Shown piece by piece: positions 18,644 through 26,769 of a DNA stretch of 64,000 nucleotides. The DNA is from Roseibium sp. (GTDB lineage Bacteria; Pseudomonadota; Alphaproteobacteria; Rhizobiales; Stappiaceae). Both the position numbers and the translations under genes were made by a program. The notes beneath the pieces are model-generated. The model worked only from the letters and a program-made list of their open reading frames with translations. It did not search any database and was not told where the DNA came from. How positions within the stretch are numbered: position 1 is the first letter of the stretch; every line of letters begins with the position of its first letter. The stretch lies in contig JAEPNV010000003.1 of NCBI GenBank assembly GCA_017643215.1, positions 186,001-250,000 of the forward strand. Reading direction: 5' to 3'.

Positions 18644-19165
18644 TCAGCCCTCGCCGCCCGCCGGTTCCCCATCGAGTTCCGAGTGGCGCAATTCATGGGC
18701 GAGCCGGTCGAGCACGCCATTCACCAGCCCTGGCTCGTCTTCTTCGAAAAACGCTTTGGCAACGTCGATATACTCGGAAATGATGACCTTCGCCGGCACG
18801 TCCTTGCGGCGCAAGAGCTCATAGGCGCCGGACCTCAGGATGGCGCGCAGGAGACTGTCGATCCGCTTCAGCGGCCAGCCCTCTGCAAGGGCTTTGTGGA
18901 TGAACGGATCAAGGAACTTCTGGTCCTCATAAACGCCTGACACAATGGCCTTGAACCATTGCTCATCGGCGTCGCGGTATTGCTCGCCGTCGATTTCCTT
19001 GCCCAGACGAAACGCGGTAAACTCGCTGATCACGCTTGAAAGCGGCGCGCCGCCGACGTCCATTTGATAGAGCGCCTGTACGGCGGCGAGCCTTGATACG
19101 CCGCGTTTGTTGGCCGGACGGACGGATTTTTGCGAAGGCTTTGCCTGATCGACCTTGCTGGACAT
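18644..19165 (-). CDS. nusB: transcription antitermination factor NusB
   Basis: A 173-residue NusB, which binds boxA RNA with NusE during rRNA transcription. The RNA-binding N-terminus [16 protein letters not shown] and the C-terminal [18 protein letters not shown] are diagnostic. I use the ATG giving [11 protein letters not shown] at 19192 would overlap the end of ribH. The start is seven bases after the ribH stop codon, and thiL follows after two bases. Confidence 0.93.
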   Translation of the reverse strand: MSSKVDQAKPSQKSVRPANKRGVSRLAAVQALYQMDVGGAPLSSVISEFTAFRLGKEIDGEQYRDADEQWFKAIVSGVYEDQKFLDPFIHKALAEGWPLKRIDSLLRAILRSGAYELLRRKDVPAKVIISEYIDVAKAFFEEDEPGLVNGVLDRLAHELRHSELDGEPAGGEG

Positions 19166-19172
19166 TGCCGCA

Positions 19173-19622
19173 CTATACTCCAAGGCGTTCACGCAAACGG
19201 ATCATCTGAAGCGCGGCTTCGGCCGCCGCTCCGCCCTTGTTCTTTTCGCCAGCCCGTGCGCGCGCCCAAGCTTGATCGGCATTTTCAACCGTCAGGATGC
19301 CATTTCCAAGCGCCAAATCCGCATCGACCACCAGATCCATGATCACCCGCGCGGATTCGTTTGCAACAATGTCGTAGTGCGATGTCTCGCCCCGGATGAC
19401 ACAGCCCAGCAGGACAAAGCCGTCATAGACATCATCGCTGTTTTCCATCGACGTCATCACCATCGACAGCGCCGCCGGAATTTCCAGGACACCCGGAACC
19501 GCAATCCGCTCAAACGTGCCACCGGCTGCCTCGATCGCCGCAATGGCGCCTTGCGCCAGCGCATCGGCGATATCCTCGTAAAACCGGGCTTCGATGATCA
19601 GGATCTTGGGTGCTGTGCTCAT
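19173..19622 (-). CDS. ribH: 6,7-dimethyl-8-ribityllumazine synthase
   Basis: A 149-residue lumazine synthase, the penultimate riboflavin enzyme. [11 protein letters not shown], the phosphate/substrate loop GVLEIPAAL and [23 protein letters not shown] are the family signature. The active-site His is in GETSHYD. An AGGA ribosome-binding site precedes ATG at 19622. It lies 129 bp after ribE and directly before nusB. Confidence 0.95.
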   Translation of the reverse strand: MSTAPKILIIEARFYEDIADALAQGAIAAIEAAGGTFERIAVPGVLEIPAALSMVMTSMENSDDVYDGFVLLGCVIRGETSHYDIVANESARVIMDLVVDADLALGNGILTVENADQAWARARAGEKNKGGAAAEAALQMIRLRERLGV

Positions 19623-19751
19623 GTGTAATTGTTCCTGTTTGCGGCCGCGACAGGAACCACGCCTGAGGCCGTTTGTCCAGTGCGCAACGGGTCTCGTTTG
19701 GCGCTTTTGAGGTCCTGGCGGCCGCAGCGGCGAAAAAGCCGCAGCCCGCGG

Positions 19752-20363
19752 TCAGCGGGGCGCGGCGAACTCGGCCAAACGCGCCGCATAGCGCGCCATC
19801 ATATCGACTTCCAGATTGACATCATCACCCGTCTGGCGGTCCGACCAGGTCGTGACCGTGAGCGTATGCGGGATCAAGAACACCGAAAACAGATCGCCAT
19901 CCGCCTCATTGACGGTCAAGGAGGTGCCGTCCAGCGCGACAGAGCCCTTCTTGGCGATGAAAGGGGCGAGTTCAGCCGGTGCCTGGAACTGGAAGTAGAC
20001 CGAGTCGGGGTGGTCTTCCCGCTTCGTGATCCGGGCCAAACCGTCCACATGCCCCAACACCAGATGCCCGCCGAGTTCCGCGCCCATGGTCAGGGACCGC
20101 TCGAGGTTGAGCCGCAGGCCAGGCGCCCAGCCGGACACGGTGGTCAGCGCCAGAGTCTCGGCCGCCGATTCCACCTCGAACCATTCTCCGTCCGGGTCCT
20201 TTCCCTTTGCCGTGACCGTATGGCAGGGGCCGCCGCAGGCAATCGAGGCGCCGATGTCGATGGTGGTGCTGTCGTAAGCGGTTCGAATCCGTGTGCGTAT
20301 ACCGGCGGGAATTTGCTCGACGCTCAAGATCTCGCCAAGATCGGTGATGATCCCAGTAAACAT
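19752..20363 (-). CDS. ribE: riboflavin synthase subunit alpha
   Basis: A 203-residue enzyme with two internally similar lumazine-binding halves, beginning MFTGIITDLGEI. The first half contains GASIACGGPCHTVTA and the second GSVALDGTSLTVNEADGD, the paired substrate motifs. It dismutates two lumazines to riboflavin. Its ATG lies one base after the ribD stop, with GGAG just upstream. Confidence 0.95.
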   Translation of the reverse strand: MFTGIITDLGEILSVEQIPAGIRTRIRTAYDSTTIDIGASIACGGPCHTVTAKGKDPDGEWFEVESAAETLALTTVSGWAPGLRLNLERSLTMGAELGGHLVLGHVDGLARITKREDHPDSVYFQFQAPAELAPFIAKKGSVALDGTSLTVNEADGDLFSVFLIPHTLTVTTWSDRQTGDDVNLEVDMMARYAARLAEFAAPR

Positions 20364-20364
20364 A

Positions 20365-21492
20365 TCAGGCTCCGCGGCGTTTGAGATGCGTATACCGGTC
20401 CTCGCCGATCAAACCGGTATCAACCCGCTCAAACGTGGGGCTCGACAACACGGCATCAAGACTTCGCTTGTGAAGAGCTGGTATGCCGCCGGCGCCGACC
20501 TCGACGGCTCCGGTCACGATACACAACTCATCCACCAGATCGGCGTCGAGAAACGCCTCGGCAATGCGCGCGCCGCCCTCCACCATCACGCGTGTGATCC
20601 CGCGTGTGGCCAGCGCGCCCAGAACCACATCCGGTAAGATCCGGTCGCCCGGGGCCGGCACACGCACGACCAAAACGCCAGCGCGCGTGAGCGCCTCGAC
20701 CCGTTCGGGATCCGCATGGTTTGCGCAGATCACCCAGACCGGCACGTCAGCGGCCGTTTCCACCAGCTTTGAGCTGAGCGGCAATCGTGCCTCGGTATCA
20801 ACAACCACGCGCACCGGCGACTGGTCCAGCATGCCCGGCAATCGGCAGGTCAAAAGCGGGTCATCGGCAACCGCCGTGCCGATCCCGACCAGGATCGCAT
20901 CATAGGTCGCCCGGAATCCATGAACGTGACGCATGGAGAGTGGTCCGGAGATCTTGATCTGGCCGGCCCCTTCCCGTCCGATATAGCCATCTTGCGAGAC
21001 CGCCAGTTTCAAGAACACCATCGGCCGCTGGTGCTTCACCCTTGACGTAAAACCGGTGTAGAGCGCGCGGCATGCGGCTTCGTGCACACCGACCGTCACG
21101 TCGATCCCCGCGGCCTCCAGCATGCCGGCACCTCGGCCGGCCACCCGCGGATTGGGGTCCAGCATGCCGATTACCACGCGTTTCACGCCCGCCTCGATCA
21201 GTGCCAGCGAACAGGGCGGCGTCCGGCCGTAATGCGAGCACGGCTCCAGCGTCACATAACATGTCGCCCCGCGTGCCAGATCGCCGGCCGCTTTCAGCGC
21301 GTTGACCTCGGCGTGCGGGCCGCCCGGGCGCGCGGTCAGTCCGCGGCCCAGGATCACCGGTGCGCCCGATGAGTGTTCACCGACGATCATGGCCGCCACC
21401 GGCGGGTTCGGCCAAACCCGTCCAAGACCCCTGCGGGCCAGGCGTTCAGCTGCCGCCATCAGACGCCGGTCGGTCTCTGTTGAAACGGTCAT
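20365..21492 (-). CDS. ribD: bifunctional diaminohydroxyphosphoribosylaminopyrimidine deaminase / reductase
   Basis: A 375-residue two-domain riboflavin enzyme. The N-terminal deaminase (about 1-145) carries the zinc motif HAEVNAL and TLEPCSHYGRTPPC. The C-terminal reductase (about 150-370) has KLAVSQDGYIG and VMVEGGARIAEAFL. The frame extends to a TTG at 21531 that overlaps nrdR, but the ATG giving MTVSTETD is the likelier start. It lies between nrdR and ribE on the same strand. Confidence 0.95.
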   Translation of the reverse strand: MTVSTETDRRLMAAAERLARRGLGRVWPNPPVAAMIVGEHSSGAPVILGRGLTARPGGPHAEVNALKAAGDLARGATCYVTLEPCSHYGRTPPCSLALIEAGVKRVVIGMLDPNPRVAGRGAGMLEAAGIDVTVGVHEAACRALYTGFTSRVKHQRPMVFLKLAVSQDGYIGREGAGQIKISGPLSMRHVHGFRATYDAILVGIGTAVADDPLLTCRLPGMLDQSPVRVVVDTEARLPLSSKLVETAADVPVWVICANHADPERVEALTRAGVLVVRVPAPGDRILPDVVLGALATRGITRVMVEGGARIAEAFLDADLVDELCIVTGAVEVGAGGIPALHKRSLDAVLSSPTFERVDTGLIGEDRYTHLKRRGA

Positions 21493-21527
21493 ATTCTGAA
21501 AAGACTGTGAAATGGGCAAAAATGCAG

Positions 21528-22004
21528 TCAACGTTCGGCAACCGGCGGCTGGTCCGGGGCGCTGAGTTCATCCAGAAGCGCTTCGAAATCCTTGGCTTCG
21601 CGAAAATTCTTGTAAACAGAGGCAAACCGGACATAGGCCACGTCATCGATGCCCTTCAGGCCTTCCATGACGTGGTTACCAATGGTCTCAGCCGTCACAT
21701 CGCTTTCGCCGGCGCTTTCAAGCTGGCGGACGATGCCGCTGACCATGCGCTCGATCCGCTCCGGCTCCACAGGACGCTTGCGCACGGCGATCTGGACCGA
21801 GCGCATCAGTTTTTCGCGGTCGAACGGCACACGGCGGCCGCTGCGTTTCAAGACCATGAGTTCACGAAGCTGGACGCGCTCGAATGTCGTGAACCGGCCG
21901 GCGCAGGTATTGCACACTCTCCGCCTGCGAATGGCGGTATTGTCCTCCGTCGGCCGGGAATCCTTGACCTGGGTTTCCTCGCCGCCGCAATACGGACATC
22001 GCAT
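21528..22004 (-). CDS. nrdR: transcriptional repressor NrdR
   Basis: A 158-residue NrdR. The N-terminal zinc ribbon is CPYCGG...RRRVCNTC, followed by the ATP-cone domain ([18 protein letters not shown] onward). It represses ribonucleotide reductase genes when ATP/dATP are bound. The position between glyA and ribD is a typical alphaproteobacterial arrangement. The C-terminal extension after the ATP cone is short and acidic. Confidence 0.95.
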   Translation of the reverse strand: MRCPYCGGEETQVKDSRPTEDNTAIRRRRVCNTCAGRFTTFERVQLRELMVLKRSGRRVPFDREKLMRSVQIAVRKRPVEPERIERMVSGIVRQLESAGESDVTAETIGNHVMEGLKGIDDVAYVRFASVYKNFREAKDFEALLDELSAPDQPPVAER

Positions 22005-22034
22005 GTTTCAGGCTCCTGACAGACGCCCGCCGAC

Positions 22035-23348
22035 TCACATCGAGTAGATCGGGAAGCGCGCTGTCAAAGCTTCTACCTTGGCTTTCACGGCCGCTTCAAC
22101 CGCCGGATTGCCGCCTTCGGTGTTGAGGCCGGTCAAACCATCCAACACTTCCGTGATCAAGAGCCCGACTTCGCGGAATTCTGCCACACCGAAGCCCCGC
22201 GTCGTTGCCGCCGGCGTTCCAAGCCGGATTCCGGATGTGATCATCGGTTTTTGCGGGTCATTGGGAACACCGTTCTTGTTGCACGTGATCGCCGCGCGGC
22301 CAAGCGCCTGTTCCGTATCGCGCCCGGTCAGGTTTTTCGGCCGGAGATCGACGAGCATCAAATGGGTGTCCGTCCCGCCGGAAACGATGTCCACACCGCC
22401 GGACCGTAGCGTTTCAGACAAGACTTTAGCATTTTCCCGCATGGCTCTGATATAGCTTTTGAATTCCGGCCGAAGAGCCTCTCCGAAAGCCACCGCCTTG
22501 GCCGCGACAACATGCATCAAGGGACCGCCTTGCAGACCCGGGAAAACCGCGGAATTGATCTTCTTCGCGATGTCTTCCTTGTCGGTCAGCACCAACCCGC
22601 CGCGCGGACCGCGCAGGGTCTTGTGGGTCGTGGTGGTTGCGACATCGGCGTGCGGAAACGGGCTCGGATGCTCGCCTGCCGCGACAAGGCCGGCAAAATG
22701 CGCCATGTCGACCATGAAATACGCGCCGACCTCGTCGGCGACTTCCCGGAACTTGGCGAAATCGATCTGTTTGGAATAGGCGGAGCCGCCAGCGATGATG
22801 AGGCGCGGCTTGTGCTCGCGGGCCAACGCAGCAAGGTTGTCATAATCAATCAGGCCGGTTTCCAGATCGAGGCCGTATTGAACCGCGTTGAACCATTTGC
22901 CGGACAGGTTCGGGCGTGCGCCGTGCGTGAGGTGCCCGCCGGCGTCAAGGCTCATCCCGAGGATGGTGTCGCCCGGCTTGATCAAGGCAAGGAACACGGC
23001 CTGATTGGCCTGGCTTCCAGAGCTGGGCTGCACATTGGCAAATCCGCAGCCAAACAGCTTTGTGGCGCGATCGATTGCGAGATTTTCGGCGATGTCGACA
23101 AATTCGCAGCCACCATAATAGCGCCGGCCAGGATACCCTTCGGCGTATTTGTTGGTCAGAACCGACCCTTGTGCCTCCAGCACCGCCCTTGAGACGATGT
23201 TTTCCGATGCGATCAGCTCGATCTCATGCTGCTGGCGGCCCAACTCCTTTTGGATGGCGCCGAACAGATCCGGGTCGCTGTCGGCCAGAGGCCGTGAGAA
23301 GAAATCGGAAATCGCAGATTGACTGCTCGCCTGGTCGGTCAGAGACAT
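22035..23348 (-). CDS. glyA: serine hydroxymethyltransferase
   Basis: A 437-residue PLP enzyme that interconverts serine and glycine while charging tetrahydrofolate. The PLP lysine lies in [13 protein letters not shown], and the N-terminal [15 protein letters not shown] and [10 protein letters not shown] are conserved. The ATG giving [10 protein letters not shown] has GAGGA upstream; the extra upstream residues of the open frame look non-coding. A 256-bp leader separates it from the short gene at 23605. No recognised riboswitch was found in that leader. Confidence 0.95.
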   Translation of the reverse strand: MSLTDQASSQSAISDFFSRPLADSDPDLFGAIQKELGRQQHEIELIASENIVSRAVLEAQGSVLTNKYAEGYPGRRYYGGCEFVDIAENLAIDRATKLFGCGFANVQPSSGSQANQAVFLALIKPGDTILGMSLDAGGHLTHGARPNLSGKWFNAVQYGLDLETGLIDYDNLAALAREHKPRLIIAGGSAYSKQIDFAKFREVADEVGAYFMVDMAHFAGLVAAGEHPSPFPHADVATTTTHKTLRGPRGGLVLTDKEDIAKKINSAVFPGLQGGPLMHVVAAKAVAFGEALRPEFKSYIRAMRENAKVLSETLRSGGVDIVSGGTDTHLMLVDLRPKNLTGRDTEQALGRAAITCNKNGVPNDPQKPMITSGIRLGTPAATTRGFGVAEFREVGLLITEVLDGLTGLNTEGGNPAVEAAVKAKVEALTARFPIYSM

Positions 23349-23604
23349 CGCACCATCCTCGTCGCTGTCGTTGCATGTGCTGTATTGCCGCCGCCGCACG
23401 CTGTCCCGTGTCGTATTCGGCAGCCCATGGAGGCAAGCACGTAACACACGGACCGGAAGGAACCAAGGCCCTTCCCGACGCCGCCCCGCGCAAATACGTC
23501 ATGCGGAATGGGATTGCCGCCGGGGATCACCGCTCTTGAACTGGTCCGACGATCGGCAACCCCTTGTTGCGGGCGCAACTGCGACAACACATCGGCGGCG
23601 TCTT

Positions 23605-23835
23605 TTAGTAGTAGCTCGGATCGTTGCGGACATCGTCAGTGCGGACGGCCTGCCCCAGCCGGTGCTTCAGCTTCCGGACGGCCAGACGCTTAAGATCCTC
23701 TTGCGAGGCCGATGTCGGCCCGAAAATGGAGACTTCCAGGCCGGTCGCGGCATCGATCGCGGATACTTTGATCTGCTGACCCACCGGATAAAGCTCAAGA
23801 TAGATGTGGCCGGGCCGGCCCGCCAAACGACTCAC
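23605..23835 (-). CDS. short conserved hypothetical protein (DUF6898-like)
   Basis: A 76-residue acidic/basic mixed protein with no signal peptide or membrane segment. It starts with GTG preceded by a strong GGAGG ribosome-binding site, and its sequence (VGQQIKVSAIDAATGLEVSIFGP, then LKRLAVRKLKHRL) is predicted to be a small beta-rich fold with a basic helix. I recall similar short proteins in Rhizobiales, possibly DUF6898, but the family name is tentative. It sits between the L,D-transpeptidase and glyA genes on the same strand, 100 bp from the former. Confidence 0.7.
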   Translation of the reverse strand: MSRLAGRPGHIYLELYPVGQQIKVSAIDAATGLEVSIFGPTSASQEDLKRLAVRKLKHRLGQAVRTDDVRNDPSYY

Positions 23836-23935
23836 GCCTTCGCCTCCAATATCACAGGAAGGATAGGCACACGTTCAACGGCAGAACGCAAGGCGGCACC
23901 CCTGCCGGGATTGAAGTTTCTGGGGATCGCGCGGA

Positions 23936-25267
23936 TTACTGCAACTGAGCCTGGATGGCGTCCAGATTGCCGGTGCTGTAAAGATCGTCGCGATTGTAGA
24001 TGTCATCGCGGAAGTGGATCACGCCATCGGCATTGGACCACGCTGTGATGTAGGTCAGGTAAAGCGGGATCGCGCTCTTGAGCCGAACGTCCTCGCGTGC
24101 GCCGGTCCGGATGATCTGATCGACCTGAGCCCGGTCCCAATCCGGCGTGGTCGATTGCAGCAGCCATGTCACAAGTTCACGCACGTTCTGTACCCGCACG
24201 CACCCGGAGGAATGGAACCGGTAGTCCGACCCGAACAACGTTTTCGACGGCGTATCGTGCAGATAGACCTGGTGCTCGTTGTGGAAGTTGATCCGCACGC
24301 TGCCCAGCGAGTTGATTTCGCCGGGATCCTGACGGAACTGGTACTTCGTCGCTTCCTCGGTGTTCCAGTCGATTTCCTGCCAGGACAATTCATTGCCCTT
24401 CCAGTCGAAGATCCGGATCTTGTTCTTGGCCAGGTACTCCGGGTCTTCCTTCATTTTCGGAATGAGATCCTTGCGGATGATGGAAACCGGCACCGTCCAG
24501 TACGGATTGAAATTCAGCTCGTAGATCTTGCTGTTGAGGATCGGCGTTTGACGGTCGATCTTGCCGACAACCGCCGTGTGGCGCGAGCGAACACGGCCGT
24601 TTTCAACCGCCTCGATCTCCGCAGCCGGAATGTTCACCATCACATACCGGTCGCCCAAAAACCCGGACATGGCGCGCAGGCGGACAAGGTTCGTTTCCAG
24701 CTGCCGCAGACGCACATTGGCCGGCACGTTCAAGGCAACAACCGTGGATTCACTGACAACACCGTCCGGAATAAGTCCGTGGCGCATCTGGAAGCGGCGC
24801 ACGCCGGCATCCACATAGGAATCGAACGTGTTGGACAGACCGGCGGTCTGCTCCAGGTCTCCGGAGGCGATCAGCCGGCGCCGGAGTTCCACCACGCGGG
24901 CATCTTTAACGCCAATACGCAGCGGCTTTCCCGTGCCCGTCACGCGGCCCCAGCCGCCCATTTGGACAATCCGCGAATACCGGTTGATGGCAATAGAAAT
25001 ATGGTCGGCCGTTTCGGGTGACAGCGTCGGCGAACTTGATTCCATCGCCCGCAGGGAGTCCATGGTGGCTTGGAACCGGTCTTCCCATTCCACGCGCTGT
25101 TTGTACTGGCGAAGGGCATCCAGCGGCGAGGCGGATTGGGCCGCCGCGGGCACCACGCTGCCGGGAACCGCTCCGCCCAGAACGATGGCGCACAGGCCAA
25201 GGACGATCGATCCCCGCGTCGCAAGGCTCTTCAAAAGAGATCCGGTGTCACCCACGTGCGCTTGCAT
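23936..25267 (-). CDS. ldtP: L,D-transpeptidase with peptidoglycan-binding domain
   Basis: A 443-residue periplasmic enzyme. Residues about 1-45 form a long signal peptide ending near PAAAQS. A PGBD-1 peptidoglycan-binding domain follows (about 120-195, with FDSYVDAGVRRFQMRHGL and GVVSESTVVALN), then a YkuD catalytic domain with His352 and Cys356 in FHSSGCVRV. It makes 3-3 crosslinks or attaches proteins to peptidoglycan. The architecture matches the YcbB/LdtD group and the LdtP proteins controlled by LdtR in Liberibacter and Sinorhizobium. The ribosome-binding site is weak. Confidence 0.88.
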   Translation of the reverse strand: MQAHVGDTGSLLKSLATRGSIVLGLCAIVLGGAVPGSVVPAAAQSASPLDALRQYKQRVEWEDRFQATMDSLRAMESSSPTLSPETADHISIAINRYSRIVQMGGWGRVTGTGKPLRIGVKDARVVELRRRLIASGDLEQTAGLSNTFDSYVDAGVRRFQMRHGLIPDGVVSESTVVALNVPANVRLRQLETNLVRLRAMSGFLGDRYVMVNIPAAEIEAVENGRVRSRHTAVVGKIDRQTPILNSKIYELNFNPYWTVPVSIIRKDLIPKMKEDPEYLAKNKIRIFDWKGNELSWQEIDWNTEEATKYQFRQDPGEINSLGSVRINFHNEHQVYLHDTPSKTLFGSDYRFHSSGCVRVQNVRELVTWLLQSTTPDWDRAQVDQIIRTGAREDVRLKSAIPLYLTYITAWSNADGVIHFRDDIYNRDDLYSTGNLDAIQAQLQ

Positions 25268-25373
25268 CTACCAATACCCAATTCGACCTGTGTTGCCAGG
25301 TGCCGGCCGGTCGCCGGCGAAATTCGCCGCAAGGCTAGCGTTTTATGATTAACAAATTACCGGCTGATCCCGA

Positions 25374-25389
25374 TGTGATCCACATCACG
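25374..25389. promoter_or_regulatory. CRP/FNR-like palindrome upstream of ldtP
   Basis: TGTGATCCACATCACG matches the CRP core TGTGA-N6-TCACA in nine of ten positions. It lies about 107 bases before the ldtP start codon. Which protein binds is unknown; CRP/FNR-type regulators are common in alphaproteobacteria. Confidence 0.35.
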
Positions 25390-25436
25390 TTGACCGCACA
25401 ACTGCGTGAAGCCGAAGCGTAATTTCCTGACATGGT

Positions 25437-25446
25437 GTGACGTCAC
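25437..25446. promoter_or_regulatory. perfect 10-bp palindrome GTGACGTCAC upstream of ldtP
   Basis: A self-complementary 10-mer about 170 bases upstream of ldtP. It may be a second regulator site. The regulator is unknown and chance occurrence is possible. Confidence 0.3.
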
Positions 25447-25576
25447 GGGGCGCATCCGAGCAGGGCGACATAAGTCACCGCAATGTGTCTACATCATGTC
25501 GTGTTCGGGAATTCGACCCGCCCGCGCTCTTTTAAGCGACGATCCGATGTGAAGCCGCCGGACGGCAAGGGACGAA

Positions 25577-25607
25577 AAACGCCGCCCTGGAACCTGAAGC
25601 GGCGTTT
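25577..25607 (-). terminator. hairpin copy A, likely minus-strand terminator
   Basis: AAACGCCGC (25577-25585) pairs with GCGGCGTTT (25599-25607) across a 13-base loop. Read on the minus strand the stem ends in GCGGCGTTTTTC, a good U-tract, so something transcribed leftward from the 25.6-26.0 kb gap seems to end here. It is almost identical to the hairpin at 26049. Confidence 0.55.
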
Positions 25608-25641
25608 CAGACTGCTGACGAACCAGTTCATCTTTCGGCAG

Positions 25642-25971
25642 TCATGCCCGGGCCTGTCCCACTGTTGTCCGGTTTGGCTCGGTTGTGGGATGTTCATTGT
25701 CAGCCGGCAATCCTCGCCATGCCGCCCCGGCCGCCGAGCCGGAGCCCCGCACTTTGCGGAAGGGGTTGTTTTCCAAATTCAAATTCAGGGGTTGTTGGGT
25801 CCCGGACGGCCGCTGCGCGTCCTCCGGGAAAGCATAGAACTGCTGGGTAGCCCCGATGCCAGATCGCATGTCCTTTTCGCGTTTGGCCACGCAAAGTGAA
25901 AATGATTCAATGATATAGGACAGTACCTGGATTTTGAACCGGACAGCCGTGGGCCTGCCTAGAGCATCCAT
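25642..25971 (-). CDS. doubtful small ORF in ldtR-ldtP gap
   Basis: A 109-codon frame without recognised domain, signal peptide or membrane segment. Its sequence is Gly/Pro/Asn-rich and looks disordered. None of its ATG codons has a well-spaced ribosome-binding site (AAAGGA is one base from the ATG near 25869). The only support is that a terminator-like hairpin lies 35 bases after its stop. It may instead be non-coding RNA or spurious. Confidence 0.15.
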   Translation of the reverse strand: MDALGRPTAVRFKIQVLSYIIESFSLCVAKREKDMRSGIGATQQFYAFPEDAQRPSGTQQPLNLNLENNPFRKVRGSGSAAGAAWRGLPADNEHPTTEPNRTTVGQARA

Positions 25972-25991
25972 GACGCTCTGATTTTTATGGA

Positions 25992-26013
25992 TCCTCGGAA
26001 CGGCGTCCGAGGA
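25992..26013. repeat. perfect 8-bp hairpin
   Basis: TCCTCGGA (25992-25999) and TCCGAGGA (26006-26013) are exact complements around a 6-base loop. It has no U-tract on either side, so it is probably an RNA structure or a protein-binding site rather than a terminator. Confidence 0.5.
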
Positions 26014-26047
26014 TGACCACCGAAAAACCAGGGAGTGTCATCAACGT

Positions 26048-26080
26048 CAAACGCCGCCCCAGAACCTGGAGCGGCGTTTG
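26048..26080 (-). terminator. hairpin copy B, likely ldtR terminator
   Basis: CAAACGCCGC pairs with GCGGCGTTTG, and the inner CCAG (26059-26062) / CTGG (26066-26069) extends the stem. It begins 27 bases after the ldtR stop codon on the minus strand, the expected place for its terminator, although the following U-run is short. Confidence 0.55.
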
Positions 26081-26106
26081 TTTGGTCATCTGGATCTGCT
26101 GTCGAT

Positions 26107-26619
26107 TTAAAGCCGATAGAGGATCTGATCGGTCCAGAAGCGCTCCAGCCGGCGCAGCGACCGGTTCATTTGCACAAAGTCGTCGCGACCGACTTCGCCC
26201 ACCTGCTCGACCGACAGGATATGGCGCTCATAAAGGTCGTTGACGATCCGCGCGACCTCCTGGCCCTTGTCGGTCAGGCTGACACGCACCGACCGGCGGT
26301 CCATGCGCGAGCGCTGATGATGGATGTACCCGGTCTCAACGAGTTTCTTGAGGTTGTAAGACACGTTCGATCCAAGATAGTAGCCCCGGGTCCGCAATTC
26401 GCCCGCTGTCAGTTCGGCATCGCCGATGTTGAACAGCAGCAGCGCCTGAACGCTGTTGACGTCGGACCGGCCCATCCGGTCGAATTCGTCCTTGATAACG
26501 TCGAGGAGTCGTCTATGCAGCCGCTCAACGAGGGTTAGAGCGTCGAGATAAAGCGGCTTGATATCCGCCTCGTCCTCACTCTGAACCACTGCATCGACTG
26601 CCCTGGTTGCCGTGATCAT
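26107..26619 (-). CDS. ldtR: MarR family transcriptional regulator LdtR
   Basis: A 170-residue winged-helix regulator of the MarR family. The DNA-binding part contains LRTRGYYLGSNVSYNLKKLVETGYI (split over residues about 78-103) and the wing RSRMDRRSVRVSLTDKG. The sequence pattern and proximity to an L,D-transpeptidase match LdtR, described in Liberibacter and Sinorhizobium as a regulator of ldtP and osmotic and stress tolerance. The ATG giving MITATRAV has GAGG nine bases upstream. A longer frame to 26673 lacks a signal. Here the two genes are same-strand but 839 bp apart. Confidence 0.85.
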   Translation of the reverse strand: MITATRAVDAVVQSEDEADIKPLYLDALTLVERLHRRLLDVIKDEFDRMGRSDVNSVQALLLFNIGDAELTAGELRTRGYYLGSNVSYNLKKLVETGYIHHQRSRMDRRSVRVSLTDKGQEVARIVNDLYERHILSVEQVGEVGRDDFVQMNRSLRRLERFWTDQILYRL

Positions 26620-26700
26620 GTGTATACGCCTCTGTTTCCTGTCATCCGGTGGTTTTTTTCCACCTTGAGACACAGATTAGCGGCGCGCCTCTAAAATCCG

Positions 26701-26730
26701 CTTAAAAGACACACTAAATCTTCTGTTAAG
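26701..26730. promoter_or_regulatory. inverted repeat upstream of ldtR
   Basis: CTTAAAAGA (26701-26709) and TCTGTTAAG (26722-26730) form an inverted repeat with one mismatch and a 12-base spacer, 82-111 bases upstream of the ldtR start. It is a candidate autoregulatory operator, also just beyond the 3' end of mmsB. Confidence 0.35.
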
Positions 26731-26769
26731 AGGTGAACGAAAATTCCACAACTCCGGGTAAGGTGCTGT

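Larger units (their letters stand above)
25268..26106. other. 839-bp intergenic region between ldtR and ldtP
   Basis: No convincing protein gene was found in this long gap. It holds two near-identical 31-base hairpins (25577 and 26049), a perfect 8-bp hairpin (25992), two palindromes close to ldtP (25374 and 25437) and one doubtful minus-strand frame (25642-25971). The region is noticeably richer in short inverted repeats than any other gap in the window. A small RNA or long leader of ldtP could be encoded here. Confidence 0.6.

Noticed and set aside
20276-20295. GGTTCGAATCC, identical to a tRNA T-loop
   Set aside because: It lies inside ribE, and the flanking bases cannot form the T-stem, anticodon arm or acceptor stem.
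23449-23470. CCGGAAGGAACC resembling the SRP RNA (4.5S) apical loop
   Set aside because: The diagnostic GAAGCAGCC half is missing and no long stem surrounds it; it is part of the glyA leader.
24014-25021. Plus-strand open frame of 335 codons across ldtP
   Set aside because: Antisense shadow of the L,D-transpeptidase with its catalytic motifs intact.
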